Shown: piece after piece, positions 1 through 8,421 of the stretch
Numbering within the stretch: position 1 is the stretch's first letter
Layout of the letters: each line of letters opens with the position of its first letter
Source: Chryseobacterium taiwanense
GTDB lineage: Bacteria > Bacteroidota > Bacteroidia > Flavobacteriales > Weeksellaceae
Length of the DNA stretch: 64,000 nt
NCBI RefSeq assembly: GCF_000813825.1
Contig: NZ_JWTA01000008.1
Coordinates: 124,001-188,000 of the forward strand
Reading direction: 5' to 3'
Program-made: the position numbers and the translations under genes
The notes under the pieces: model-generated
Seen by the model: only the letters and a program-made list of their open reading frames with translations
Database searches by the model: none
What the model was told of the DNA's origin: nothing

Positions 1-114
1 GGAAGCTGCGATGTTCATGAGCACAATCACAATGCAGCAAGAATGAGCAATGTTCCTGTTAATAATTACCACTCGTTTTGGGGTGCATTGGGCTGTTCTT
101 GTTTTGCTTTTTAA
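1..114 (+). CDS. C-terminal end of an unidentified protein (cut by window edge)
   Basis: Frame 1 is open from the window edge to a TAA at 112-114 and encodes 37 residues. The piece is rich in His and Asn near its start (HEHNHN) and ends in GCSCFAF; the two other forward frames hit stops early. The stop lies 11 bases before the ATG of the DoxX-like gene, which fits the end of an upstream gene in the same operon. I do not recognise the family and the fragment is too short to assign a function. Confidence 0.45.
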   Translation, partial: GSCDVHEHNHNAARMSNVPVNNYHSFWGALGCSCFAF

Positions 115-125
115 ACGTAAAAATT

Positions 126-551
126 ATGGAAATTTTAAAACAAATTGTAACCTCAGATTTGGGTTCGTCATTTAACGACATTGCCTTTCTGATATTCCGT
201 GTATTATTTGGAATTCAATTATTCAGAGTTCATGGATTAAAGAAATTCAGGCTGGAAAACGGACAGAAAGAAATCATTCCAAATCCGCTCGGACTACCCG
301 ATAAAATGAATGCTCTGGTAGCTTCATTTGCTGATTTGGTCGTTCCTTTTTTAATCATCTTAGGATTGGGAACAAGACTGGCAGTTTTACCTACGATCGG
401 AGTAACTGCAATTGGGTATTTCGTGGTTCACAGAAAAGATTCTCTGGAAGTTCGCGATGTCCCATTTATGTACACCTTGTCATTATTACTCATTCTTGCT
501 CTTGGTGCAGGAAAATATTCACTCGATTATTATTTATTAAATCATATTTAA
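126..551 (+). CDS. DoxX-like small inner-membrane protein
   Basis: About 141 residues, almost entirely hydrophobic, with about four membrane segments: one near the N-terminus ending in the IQLFRVHGLKKF stretch, two in the middle and one near the C-terminus. The pattern resembles the DoxX/DoxD-like family, whose members are often found beside redox or stress genes but mostly lack a defined reaction. The open frame extends upstream to a TTG at 78, but that overlaps the preceding partial gene; the ATG at 126 gives a normal DoxX-sized protein and is preferred. The next gene, dps, starts one base after its stop, so the two are probably co-transcribed. The family assignment is by overall pattern only. 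Confidence 0.7.
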   Translation: MEILKQIVTSDLGSSFNDIAFLIFRVLFGIQLFRVHGLKKFRLENGQKEIIPNPLGLPDKMNALVASFADLVVPFLIILGLGTRLAVLPTIGVTAIGYFVVHRKDSLEVRDVPFMYTLSLLLILALGAGKYSLDYYLLNHI

Positions 552-552
552 A

Positions 553-1026
553 ATGAACACTTCAATTGGAATTAAAAACGAAAATCTAGCAAAAGTTGCT
601 GAAATATTAGTAGAAACTTTAGCAGACGAATTTGTACTGTACACCAAAACAAAAAAAGCCCACTGGAATATAGAAGGGCAGGACTTTTACAACAAACATC
701 TGTTTTTTGAAGCACAATATCAGCAGTTAGACGGAATTATTGATACTATTGCCGAAAGAATCAGAACATTGGGACATTATGCTCCTGCGACACTGAGAGA
801 ATATCTTGCATTAACGCACCTTTCAGAACATCATTTGGAATCGAATGACAGTTTAACATACATCAAAGCATTGCTTTCCGATCATGAAAGTATCTTAATT
901 CATCTTCGTGAAAATATAGAAAATTTTGCTGTTGAATTTCGTGATGCCGGAACAAGTGATTTTATCACCGGATTGTTGGAAACTCACGAAAAAATGGCTT
1001 GGATGCTCCGTTCTCATTTAAAATAA
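553..1026 (+). CDS. dps: Dps family ferritin-like DNA-protection protein
   Basis: 157 residues, the usual Dps length. Dps forms a 12-subunit cytoplasmic shell that oxidises Fe(II) with peroxide, stores the iron and protects DNA during starvation or oxidative stress. The family ferroxidase pattern is visible: H37 in the AHWNIEG motif, H49 in KHLFFE, and D64/E68 in the DTIAERIR motif, so the inter-subunit iron site looks intact. No lysine-rich N-terminal tail is present, so direct DNA binding is less certain than iron storage. It sits tightly between the DoxX-like gene and a DUF1275 gene in an apparent operon. No OxyR- or Fur-like site could be read with confidence. Confidence 0.93.
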   Translation: MNTSIGIKNENLAKVAEILVETLADEFVLYTKTKKAHWNIEGQDFYNKHLFFEAQYQQLDGIIDTIAERIRTLGHYAPATLREYLALTHLSEHHLESNDSLTYIKALLSDHESILIHLRENIENFAVEFRDAGTSDFITGLLETHEKMAWMLRSHLK

Positions 1027-1029
1027 ATC

Positions 1030-1695
1030 ATGGAAGTAAAACATAATATTGGCTATGTAACCTTACTGCTTACGATGATTGCAGGCTATTGTGATACGGT
1101 AACCTTTGTATCGGCAGACGCTATTTTTTCGGCACACGTTACAGGAAACTTTATTGTATTTGCCTATCAGTTTGTGAAAGGGTCCGATATTCATGCCTGG
1201 GTAAAATTGCTGACTTTCCCTGTATTTATTTTGGCAGTAATTGTTGGCGGAAGGATTGCAGGAAAAGCACTTAATCATTACACGATTTTATGCTGGGAAG
1301 GCATTTTATTATTGTTGAGCGGCGTTATTGTTGCGGTTTTACATTACAATAATGCCTTTGAAGAATGGATGATGTATGCAATAACGATGATGGCTGTTTT
1401 TGCAATGGGACTTCAGAATGCCTTTGGAAAATTGTATGCAAAGGAAACGCATGGTCCCACTACAATGATGACTGGAAACGTCACTCAGGCTTCTCTGGAT
1501 TTCGGAACACTGTTGAAAAACGGATTCCATCATCCAGAAGCTTTAGAAAGTTTAAAAAAGCAATTGATTACTATTTTAGGATTTTTGGTCGGCTGTTTTT
1601 TAGGCGCGTATGCAGGAAAACAATTTGGTTTGGTAACGCTTGTCTTACCTGGTTTGGCGATGTTGATTTGTTATTTTTATCACCGTAAAATTTAA
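1030..1695 (+). CDS. DUF1275 (YoaK-like) integral membrane protein
   Basis: 221 residues with about six hydrophobic segments. The N-terminal region (GYCDTVTF, then AHVTGNFIVFAYQF) carries the Gly-Asp and His-x-Thr-Gly-Asn signature typical of DUF1275/YoaK proteins, and a second copy of the theme (GPTTMMTGNVTQASLDF) occurs around residues 140-155, as in the rest of the family. The transport substrate or function of this family is not established, so none is proposed. It starts three bases after the dps stop and probably ends the dps operon; the histidine kinase gene follows 45 bases later. Confidence 0.8.
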   Translation: MEVKHNIGYVTLLLTMIAGYCDTVTFVSADAIFSAHVTGNFIVFAYQFVKGSDIHAWVKLLTFPVFILAVIVGGRIAGKALNHYTILCWEGILLLLSGVIVAVLHYNNAFEEWMMYAITMMAVFAMGLQNAFGKLYAKETHGPTTMMTGNVTQASLDFGTLLKNGFHHPEALESLKKQLITILGFLVGCFLGAYAGKQFGLVTLVLPGLAMLICYFYHRKI

Positions 1696-1740
1696 GAATC
1701 AACATTGGTAAATAAAAGCATAATAGATTATCTTTAAACA

Positions 1741-3984
1741 ATGAAATTCACTTTTACCTCTTGGCGTATATTATCTTCAGCAATATTGCTTTTTTCTGCT
1801 TTTTTAATGATTCAGGGGCAACCAAAAGAAGACCCAAAACAATTGGAAAGGGAAATCGGTAAAGCCGAAAATAATACGCAGAAAGTTGAATTGATTATCA
1901 GGTTAAGTGACTACTATTTAACAAAAGAAGGAGAAATCAAGACAGATATTGACAAGGCTGATCAACTAAGACTGCAGGGTCAGAAACTGAGCAATTCTTT
2001 AGGATATAAATTAGGAATGGGAAAGCTGATGCTTCTGGATGCTCAGATTACCCGTGAAAAAGGTGATTCTAAAACCGCACAGAAAAAGACCAATGAGGCA
2101 CTTTCGTATGCGATGCAAAATAATCTGTCCGTTCTTCCTGATGTTTACAGAGAACTTTGTGCCTATGAAGGCTATGAAGAAGAAGGTTTTAAAAAGAAAA
2201 TAAAATACCTTGAGCTTGCGATTCCACTTTATAAGAAATATAAATTATTCAAAAAAGAAGGTGACGCTTTAAAAGATCTTGCAGATTATTACAGCATTTT
2301 AGGGGAGAACCAAAAATCTTTGGAACTCCTCGAGAATGCGTTGAATATTTATAAATCTATCGGTTTCAAAGAACTTCAGGGTGTTTATACCTTAATGTCT
2401 GGAAATTACGGGATATTGCAAAATTCGCAGCTTTCTTTACAATATGCATTGCTGGCGCAAAAAACAGCAGAAGATGTAGACGATAAAAGTTATCAGTGGT
2501 GCACAATTTACAATCATTTGGGATTGGCATATTATGATGTGCTGAAGTACGATCTGGCTTTTGCCAATTTTGAAAAATCGTTGGATATCGCTATTAAATA
2601 CAAAAATATAAGCGATATTAATGTTCTAACATATAATTTAGCCTCCTTATACTGTCAGCAAAAGAATTATCGTGCAGCGTTGCGAACATTGAAGAAAACA
2701 GAGAAAGCATATCCTCCAACAGATGAATTGACCAAAATAAGACAGCTTTTTATGTTCACCATCTGTTATTCACTGTTGAAGCAGCCTCATAAAGCAGAAC
2801 CTTATTATCAGGAATTATTGAAAAAATATAAAGAATCTGAAATAGGTCTGTATTACAAGCTTAACGGAATCATTATTTATCTTCAAAACTCAGGTCACGC
2901 AGAAGAAACCTATGCCTATCTTGAGAAATTTAAAGAATTTGCTAAAAAATCCAATCAGCTCATTTTGTATTCACAGATTGAGCTGTTAACCTACCAGTCT
3001 GATCATGCCAATAAAAAATACGAATCGGCAATAAAACACTTGAAACAGCATCAGGTTTTTAGAGACTCACTTTTTAATATGGAGAAGCTAAAACATTCTG
3101 AGGCTTTGGAGCTTCAGTTTGAAACAGAAAAGAAAGATAAAAACATTAAACTGCTTACCCACCAGCGAAAATTACAGGAAGCAAAAATTCAAAATGAAAA
3201 AGTAATTCGGTATGTTTTTATAGGAAGTATTATAGCTCTGCTTCTTTTTGCTGCTTTACTGTACAATCGTTCAAGGCTGAAATCTAATGCAAATAAAAAG
3301 TTAGAATCAAAACGAAAACAGATTGACGAGCAAAACGAGCAACTGAAAAAATTACTTGCTGAAAAAGAATGGCTGTTAAAGGAAATTCATCATCGTGTAA
3401 AAAATAACTTACAGATTGTCATTAGTTTATTAAATACACAATCTGCTTATTTAGATAATGAAGATGCGTTGTTGGCAATTCAAAACAGTCAGCACAGAAT
3501 GCATGCGATGTCTTTGATTCATCAGAAATTATATCAGTCAGACAATCTGTCAACGATTGATATGTCGTGGTATATTTATGAGTTGATTGCTTATATCAAA
3601 GAATGCTATTCATCAGAAAAGAAGATCAGTTTTACGATGGATACAGAAAAAGTTTTTTTAGATGTTGCGCAGGCGGTTCCGATGGGACTCATTGTGAATG
3701 AGGCAATTAATAATACGGTGAAATATGCATTTCCGGACGATCGGAAAGGCGAAGTTAAAATTTCGTTTAAAAGTGTTGAAAATGATTCTTATGAACTGAT
3801 TATTTCAGATAACGGAATAGGTCTTCCGAAAGACTTTAATATCGACGAAACCGAATCTTTGGGAATGAACTTAATGAGAGGACTGACCGATCAGCTGGAC
3901 GGAATTTTTTCTCTTGAAAATGAAGTGGGCTTAACCATAAAAATAACATTTAAGAAAAATATAGAAATGGAAGCTTCAAAATAA
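1741..3984 (+). CDS. Sensor histidine kinase with periplasmic TPR repeats (HisKA_2 type)
   Basis: 747 residues. A signal peptide or N-terminal anchor (about 1-27) is followed by a long helical region with tetratricopeptide-like repeats (about 60-430), a charged coiled coil, one clear membrane segment (about 488-511), a second coiled coil, and a cytoplasmic kinase core. The dimerisation/phosphoacceptor motif EIHHRVKNNLQ places the acceptor at H550, which is the HisKA_2 rather than classical HisKA type. The ATPase domain has the N box near N653 (NEAINN) and a DNGIGLP G box. The TPR part presumably senses a protein or peptide outside the inner membrane; the signal is unknown. The response regulator starts 22 bases downstream, making a likely cognate pair. 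Confidence 0.9.
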   Translation: MKFTFTSWRILSSAILLFSAFLMIQGQPKEDPKQLEREIGKAENNTQKVELIIRLSDYYLTKEGEIKTDIDKADQLRLQGQKLSNSLGYKLGMGKLMLLDAQITREKGDSKTAQKKTNEALSYAMQNNLSVLPDVYRELCAYEGYEEEGFKKKIKYLELAIPLYKKYKLFKKEGDALKDLADYYSILGENQKSLELLENALNIYKSIGFKELQGVYTLMSGNYGILQNSQLSLQYALLAQKTAEDVDDKSYQWCTIYNHLGLAYYDVLKYDLAFANFEKSLDIAIKYKNISDINVLTYNLASLYCQQKNYRAALRTLKKTEKAYPPTDELTKIRQLFMFTICYSLLKQPHKAEPYYQELLKKYKESEIGLYYKLNGIIIYLQNSGHAEETYAYLEKFKEFAKKSNQLILYSQIELLTYQSDHANKKYESAIKHLKQHQVFRDSLFNMEKLKHSEALELQFETEKKDKNIKLLTHQRKLQEAKIQNEKVIRYVFIGSIIALLLFAALLYNRSRLKSNANKKLESKRKQIDEQNEQLKKLLAEKEWLLKEIHHRVKNNLQIVISLLNTQSAYLDNEDALLAIQNSQHRMHAMSLIHQKLYQSDNLSTIDMSWYIYELIAYIKECYSSEKKISFTMDTEKVFLDVAQAVPMGLIVNEAINNTVKYAFPDDRKGEVKISFKSVENDSYELIISDNGIGLPKDFNIDETESLGMNLMRGLTDQLDGIFSLENEVGLTIKITFKKNIEMEASK

Positions 3985-4006
3985 GAAGCGGAAATTTTAA
4001 ACAGCA

Positions 4007-5356
4007 ATGAAAGAAAAAATTTTAATTGTAGAAGATGAGTTTATTGTTGCCAATGATCTCAAAATTATGTTAATAAAAGCCGGATATCAGGTAACAGGAA
4101 TTGCCTCTTCTGTAGTTCAGGCAAGAAAATCCATTGCCGAAAAAAGACCAGATTGGGTACTTCTCGATATCATGCTGAAAGGCGATCTTACAGGAATTGA
4201 TCTTGCGTGGGAATTACGTGAGATCAATCTTCCGTTTTTATACATTTCTGCAAATACCAATCAGTCAACGTTAGAAGCGGTGAAGGAAACCCAACCTTAC
4301 GGATTTATGGTAAAGCCTTTCAGAGAACGGGATCTCATCGTTATGCTCGACATCGCCAAATATCGTTTTGATATTGAAAAAGGATGTGAATTCATTAAAA
4401 ATTCAGACAACGAATCGATTGAAGGAATCATCGGAAAAAGTGCGGAGCTTCAGGATGTTGTTGAAAAAGTAAGAGTGGTGGCTCCAACAGATACTTCTGT
4501 TTTGGTAGTCGGAGAAAGTGGTACAGGAAAAGAAAAAATAGCCCATTCTGTTCATGAACTTTCCGAGAGGAAATCTCAGCCGATTGTGATTGTCAATTGT
4601 GCGGCATTGCCTTTATCTTTAATTGAATCCGAACTTTTCGGACATGAAAAAGGAAGCTTTACAGGAGCAAATACACAAAGAATCGGGAAGTTTGAACAGG
4701 CGAATAACGGAACAATTTTTCTTGACGAAATTGGAGAATTACCATTAGATTCTCAGGTGAAATTATTGAGAGTTTTACAGGAAAAAGAAATCGAAAGACT
4801 GGGCGGAAATAAAACCATAAAAGTCAACGTAAGAATCGTTGCAGCAACCAATCGTTCTCTTGAAAAAGAAGTTGCAGAAGGGAGATTCCGACTTGATTTA
4901 TATTACAGATTAAATGTTTTCCCGATCGAATTACCGCCTTTGAGAGAAAGAAAAGAAGACATCGAATTGTTAGCCAATTTTTTCCTCAATAAATATGCAA
5001 CAGCTTCCAGAAGAAATATAACTTCCATCAGCAAGAATGCTGTAGAACAATTATTAAATTACAGCTGGCCGGGAAATATCCGTGAACTGGAGCATTTGAT
5101 TGAAAGAAGCGTTCTTTTGGCAAAAACCAATGAAATTGAAAACTTTGAACTTCCCAAAAATACTTCGGAATCAGTTGAGAATAAAGGTGTCTTGAAATCG
5201 ATGGAAGAAATGGAAAGAGAACACATTATGAATGCACTTCAGAATTGTGGCGGGAAAGTTTCAGGAATCGGAGGTGCTGCAGAATTATTGAAAATCCAAC
5301 CTCAGACTTTATATTCTAAAATGAAAAAACTGGGAATTGATAAAGGGTATAAGTAA
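4007..5356 (+). CDS. Sigma-54-dependent NtrC-type response regulator
   Basis: 449 residues in three parts. A receiver domain (about 1-120) has the acidic pair near residue 10, the phosphorylatable Asp in LLDIMLKGD near residue 54 and the conserved Lys in the MVKPF loop. An AAA+ activator domain (about 140-375) has Walker A GESGTGKE, the sigma-54 contact loop as GSFTGA, and Walker B in [10 protein letters not shown] Fis-type helix-turn-helix ends the protein (GGAAELLKIQPQTLYSKMKKLGI). Phosphorylation by the adjacent kinase should trigger ring assembly and open-complex formation at sigma-54 promoters. The loop has Ser where the consensus is Ala; the paralogue at 6639-8207 shares this. No -24/-12 sigma-54 promoter could be recognised in the window, so its targets are unknown. 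Confidence 0.93.
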   Translation: MKEKILIVEDEFIVANDLKIMLIKAGYQVTGIASSVVQARKSIAEKRPDWVLLDIMLKGDLTGIDLAWELREINLPFLYISANTNQSTLEAVKETQPYGFMVKPFRERDLIVMLDIAKYRFDIEKGCEFIKNSDNESIEGIIGKSAELQDVVEKVRVVAPTDTSVLVVGESGTGKEKIAHSVHELSERKSQPIVIVNCAALPLSLIESELFGHEKGSFTGANTQRIGKFEQANNGTIFLDEIGELPLDSQVKLLRVLQEKEIERLGGNKTIKVNVRIVAATNRSLEKEVAEGRFRLDLYYRLNVFPIELPPLRERKEDIELLANFFLNKYATASRRNITSISKNAVEQLLNYSWPGNIRELEHLIERSVLLAKTNEIENFELPKNTSESVENKGVLKSMEEMEREHIMNALQNCGGKVSGIGGAAELLKIQPQTLYSKMKKLGIDKGYK

Positions 5357-5658
5357 ACATAAATATCCATCGATTTTGTCATTCTGAAAAAAGCAATGCG
5401 GAGTGAAGCATCTCTAATATTCTCTCATAAGATTTTTCCTTCGTCAGAAATCAATGATTCAGCGTAGCCAATGGCAAAAAACGTAAACAATCCATTCAAT
5501 AGGAGCGGACTTTAGTCCGCTTTTCAATAAACGTAAAACATAAAGGCTTTAGCCAAAATTTATTTAAAAATTTCAATAAAAACTAATCTTCAATTTTACC
5601 GAAGATAAAATCCTTGCGCTTTTACAATTAACAACAAAATCAAACAAAATAATCAGTC
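5357..5658. other. Intergenic region made of dispersed-repeat remnants
   Basis: About 300 bases without a gene. The first part (about 5370-5460, from ATCGATTTTGTCATTCTGA onward) resembles the dispersed CATTCTGA-type intergenic repeat common in Flavobacteriia. A hairpin at 5504-5524 is the likely terminator of the response regulator gene, and a second GGCTTTAGCC word follows near 5548. The last 60 bases should hold the promoter of the TMEM175-like gene, but I could not identify convincing boxes. Confidence 0.5.
5504..5524 (+). terminator. Hairpin terminator with TTTA loop after the response regulator
   Basis: A 7-base stem AGCGGAC/GTCCGCT encloses a TTTA loop and is followed by TTT. The same design (GC-rich stem, TTTA loop, T run) recurs at 35937-35960 after the lactate dehydrogenase-like gene, so this is both a terminator and a member of a small repeat family built around GnCTTTAGnC. 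The T run here is short, so termination may be weak. Confidence 0.55.
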
Positions 5659-6279
5659 ATGGAAAAAGAAACCTTAAGAATAGAAGGCTTCAGTGATGCC
5701 GTTTTTGCCATTGCAGTCACACTTTTGGTGTTAGATCTTCACGTTCCGGAAAAAGATGCTATAAAAAACGGGAGTGATCTTTTGGTATATATCGAGAATC
5801 AATGGCCGGCTTTTCTGGCTTTCATCCTTTCGTTCTTTAGCATTTTCATCATGTGGGTGAATCATCATAAAATTTTTAAACAGATTTACAGCCGAAATTC
5901 TGCGATCATGTTTGCCAATGGATTAATACTGTTCTTGGTTTCTGCGGTTTCATATCCGACTGCTTTACTGGCCCGTTATTTTGACGGAGAAGCATCTTCT
6001 GTTGTAGTAGCCCTATATACATGGATTTTTGTTTTTATCAATCTGGCTTACAATCTTCTCTGGTTTTTGGCAAGTCGCGATAAAAAATTACTCCGTCCGG
6101 GAATTACAGATGCAGCCATCAGAAAAATTCATAATAATTACCTTTACGGATTACCAATTTACGTAATAGCCCTCATTTTTTCCTTTTGGATTCCTATAGT
6201 TTCATTAATGATCATCTTGGGACTTTGGATCTTTTGGGCATTATCTTCCGGGAAAATTGAGATGAGTATGAAAGAATAA
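5659..6279 (+). CDS. TMEM175-like (DUF1211) potassium channel
   Basis: 206 residues with six hydrophobic segments. The first transmembrane helix carries the family hallmark R-x-x-x-FSD (RIEGFSDAVFAIAVTLLVLDLHVP region), which in bacterial TMEM175 channels lines the pore and shapes a K+-permeable tetramer. The length matches the bacterial single-repeat members. It stands alone between intergenic repeats, so there is no operon context for its role; control of membrane potential or K+ flux is inferred from the family only. Confidence 0.88.
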   Translation: MEKETLRIEGFSDAVFAIAVTLLVLDLHVPEKDAIKNGSDLLVYIENQWPAFLAFILSFFSIFIMWVNHHKIFKQIYSRNSAIMFANGLILFLVSAVSYPTALLARYFDGEASSVVVALYTWIFVFINLAYNLLWFLASRDKKLLRPGITDAAIRKIHNNYLYGLPIYVIALIFSFWIPIVSLMIILGLWIFWALSSGKIEMSMKE

Positions 6280-6638
6280 GTTTCTTTGAATTATTAAGAT
6301 GTTATTTAAGATATGTAGAATATTTAAGTATGATTTGAAAAAAATAAATATACATCAGCTTCATAAAATCAATGAAATTGATTCAGTCTTTGCTCTCTTC
6401 AATCAAAAAGCCAGAGAAATAATCCTTTGCGTCAAAAAAATTATAAATAAAGCTCTTAATAAACTTAATTTCTTAGATAATATCTTAATGGTTTAAAAGA
6501 TTAATTTCTTTCTCATTCATAATTTTTAAAAAAATTCTCTTAGCTAAGTGAAACGCTCTTGCGAACCTTAAAAAACAGTTAGTTGTTTAAGAAAACTTTG
6601 CGAACCTTGCGTTAAAATTCAACGTTGTAATCAGAAAA
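6280..6638. other. Intergenic region between convergent genes, filled by repeat remnants
   Basis: Contains no supportable gene. It holds a copy of the inverted-end repeat described at 6285-6496, then AT-rich sequence including the phrase CTTTGCGAACCTTGCG near 6597, a word typical of flavobacterial intergenic repeats. A 65-codon open frame inside it has an unusual Lys/Ile/Asn composition and coincides with the repeat, so it is not called as a gene. Confidence 0.5.
6285..6496. repeat. Dispersed repeat with CATTAAGA/TCTTAATG inverted ends, copy 1
   Basis: The right end (6483-6496) is TCTTAATGGTTTAA, identical to the right end of the copy at 31530-31655. The left end (6285-6299, TTTGAATTATTAAGA) matches the inverted left-end consensus TTTAAACCATTAAGA at 12 of 15 positions. 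The inside shares the phrase CTTTGCGTCAAAAAA with sequence next to the 36182-36311 copy. It lies immediately after the TMEM175-like stop codon. Confidence 0.55.
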
Positions 6639-8207
6639 TCAATCATTTCCTTTAAAATAGTGTTCCTTTTTAATCCCCAACTTCTGCATTTTAGAAATCA
6701 ATGTTGTAGAAGGCAATCCCAATAAAATAGCAGCTCCATTTTTACCGGAAATTCTTCCATTACATCTTGAAACAGCTTTTAAAATATACTCCCTCTCAAT
6801 CTCCTGTAATGGTTTGATCTGAAAATCCTGATGATCATTCTGAACAGTTATGACTTTGGGGAGATCTATTTCTTTGATGATGTTATCTTTCGCAGTTAAA
6901 ATGCTTCGTTCTATTATATTTTCCAGTTCACGAATATTTCCCAACCAGGAATTTTCTATCAACTGATGCATTACTTTTTGTGAGAATCCGGTGATTTTTT
7001 TTCCTGTTTTTATGTGCAGTTTTTTCAGAAAATATTCTGCCAATAATGGGATATCTTCTTTTCTTTCTCTTAAAGCGGGTAATTCAATAGGAAAAACATT
7101 CAGACGATAGAATAAATCACTTCTGAAGTTTCCTTTAAGTACTTCTTTTTCCAGATTTCTGTTCGTGGCGGTAATGACTCTTGCATTCACTTTTATCCTT
7201 TTATTCCCGCCAATTCGTTCAATCTCTTTTTCCTGCAAAACTCTCAACAATCGACCTTGCAATTCTAAGGGTAGTTCACCGATTTCATCCAGAAAAATAG
7301 TGCTGTTGTGAGCTTCTTCAAATTTTCCTTTTCTCTGCTCCGTTGCTCCTGTAAAACTTCCTTTTTCATGCCCGAAAAGCTCGGATTCGATGAGGTTCGC
7401 CGGAATGGCTGCACAGTTGATTCTGATCATCTTTTTCTGAGAAAAATTAGAAAGCTGATGAATAGCCTGAGCAATCAATTCCTTTCCTGTACCTGTTTCC
7501 CCATGAATCAGAACATTAGATTCAGATGGAGCAACTTGTGAAATTTTCTCAAAAATATCCTTCATGATCTCACTTTCTCCGATAATTCCCTGAAATCCGT
7601 GTTCCTGTTTTTGAGAAACCTCTGTTTCCATCTCAATTTGTGAATTTCCATTCTGGATTTCAAGATTCTTAAACTTTTCCGTGAGAGAAATATTTCTGAT
7701 GGTGATGGATAGCTGTGTAGAAATTTGGGTTAAAATTCTTTCATTGATATCAGCTAACGAAACAAAATTCTTATAAAATAGAAAGATGATATTTATGGCT
7801 TCTTCAACAGAAGGTAGGCAAAAACCAATGACAGAGCGCATTTCTTTATTCTTGGCTTCAAAAAAGAAGGTTTTTGTTTCTTTAAAATCTTTAAGATCAA
7901 AAAGAACAGCTTCAGGAGAAGTGATGCATTGTTGGAGATAGCTTTTCAAAGACTGATTTTGGGTAGACTGAACTTGAAACGTAGAATAAAAAACTTCACT
8001 TTCTTTATGTTGCTCATCAATTTGCAACACTACACATTCATGAAATCCCAATTCTTCTTTGAAAGATTGTTGTAAAGCCTGTCCAAAACTTTTTTTATCC
8101 AAAACACATGAAAATGAACGGTTCAATGCAGATAGGATAGACCATTCTTTCTGCATTTCCTGAAGACGTTGGGTGATAATGGAATTCTGATCAGGTCTTA
8201 TATCCAT
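6639..8207 (-). CDS. GAF-domain sigma-54-dependent transcriptional activator (FhlA/NorR-like layout)
   Basis: 522 residues. The N-terminal ~190 residues look like a GAF-type sensor ([17 protein letters not shown]) instead of a receiver, so activity is probably set by a small ligand or redox signal and not phosphorylation. The central AAA+ domain (about 205-435) has Walker A GETGTGKE, the GSFTGA loop and Walker [10 protein letters not shown]; the C-terminus is a Fis-type helix-turn-helix ending near KLGIKKEH. The AAA+ part is very similar to that of the response regulator at 4007-5356, suggesting paralogy. It is divergent from the pectin operon that starts at 8422 and shares its 214-base promoter region, but no sigma-54 promoter is evident there, so a link to pectin genes is not supported. 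Confidence 0.9.
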   Translation of the reverse strand: MDIRPDQNSIITQRLQEMQKEWSILSALNRSFSCVLDKKSFGQALQQSFKEELGFHECVVLQIDEQHKESEVFYSTFQVQSTQNQSLKSYLQQCITSPEAVLFDLKDFKETKTFFFEAKNKEMRSVIGFCLPSVEEAINIIFLFYKNFVSLADINERILTQISTQLSITIRNISLTEKFKNLEIQNGNSQIEMETEVSQKQEHGFQGIIGESEIMKDIFEKISQVAPSESNVLIHGETGTGKELIAQAIHQLSNFSQKKMIRINCAAIPANLIESELFGHEKGSFTGATEQRKGKFEEAHNSTIFLDEIGELPLELQGRLLRVLQEKEIERIGGNKRIKVNARVITATNRNLEKEVLKGNFRSDLFYRLNVFPIELPALRERKEDIPLLAEYFLKKLHIKTGKKITGFSQKVMHQLIENSWLGNIRELENIIERSILTAKDNIIKEIDLPKVITVQNDHQDFQIKPLQEIEREYILKAVSRCNGRISGKNGAAILLGLPSTTLISKMQKLGIKKEHYFKGND

Positions 8208-8368
8208 AAAAGAATTAAAAAATAAAAGTTAAAGATAGGGAAATTGGGAGAGACTTCTCTACTGGAACAGGTTTTAAAATAATAAAAAACTTATACCTTT
8301 CTGATAGCTAAAATCAAAATTTCCACATGAAAGAGCAGGATACCGTAAGCTTTTAAAATGTATACTTT

Positions 8369-8376
8369 TATTTTTG
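8369..8376 (+). promoter_or_regulatory. Possible -7 box (TATTTTTG) of the pectin operon
   Basis: TATTTTTG fits the Bacteroidota -7 consensus TAnnTTTG and lies about 45 bases before the preferred start of the first GH28 gene. No matching TTTG -33 box was found at the usual distance, so it is either activator-dependent or a chance match in AT-rich DNA. Confidence 0.3.
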
Positions 8377-8421
8377 TTAATTAGTTTAGTTAAAATAATT
8401 CAGGATTCACAGCAAAAAGTT

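Noticed and set aside
78..125. TTG start extending the DoxX-like protein by 16 residues
   Set aside because: The extension overlaps the upstream partial gene and adds an unlikely Cys/Phe-rich stretch; the ATG at 126 is preferred.
1063..1688. Several open frames inside the DUF1275 gene on both strands
   Set aside because: They are shadows of the real gene in other frames and have no plausible start context or family features.
6299..6496. 65-codon forward open frame
   Set aside because: It coincides with a dispersed repeat copy, ends exactly at its inverted end, and has a biased Lys/Ile/Asn composition with no family resemblance.
8208..8421. Possible sigma-54 (-24/-12) promoter between the GAF activator and the pectin operon
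   Set aside because: No TGGCA-N-TTGC type element with correct spacing was found; CTGGAACAGG near 8261 is only a partial match.
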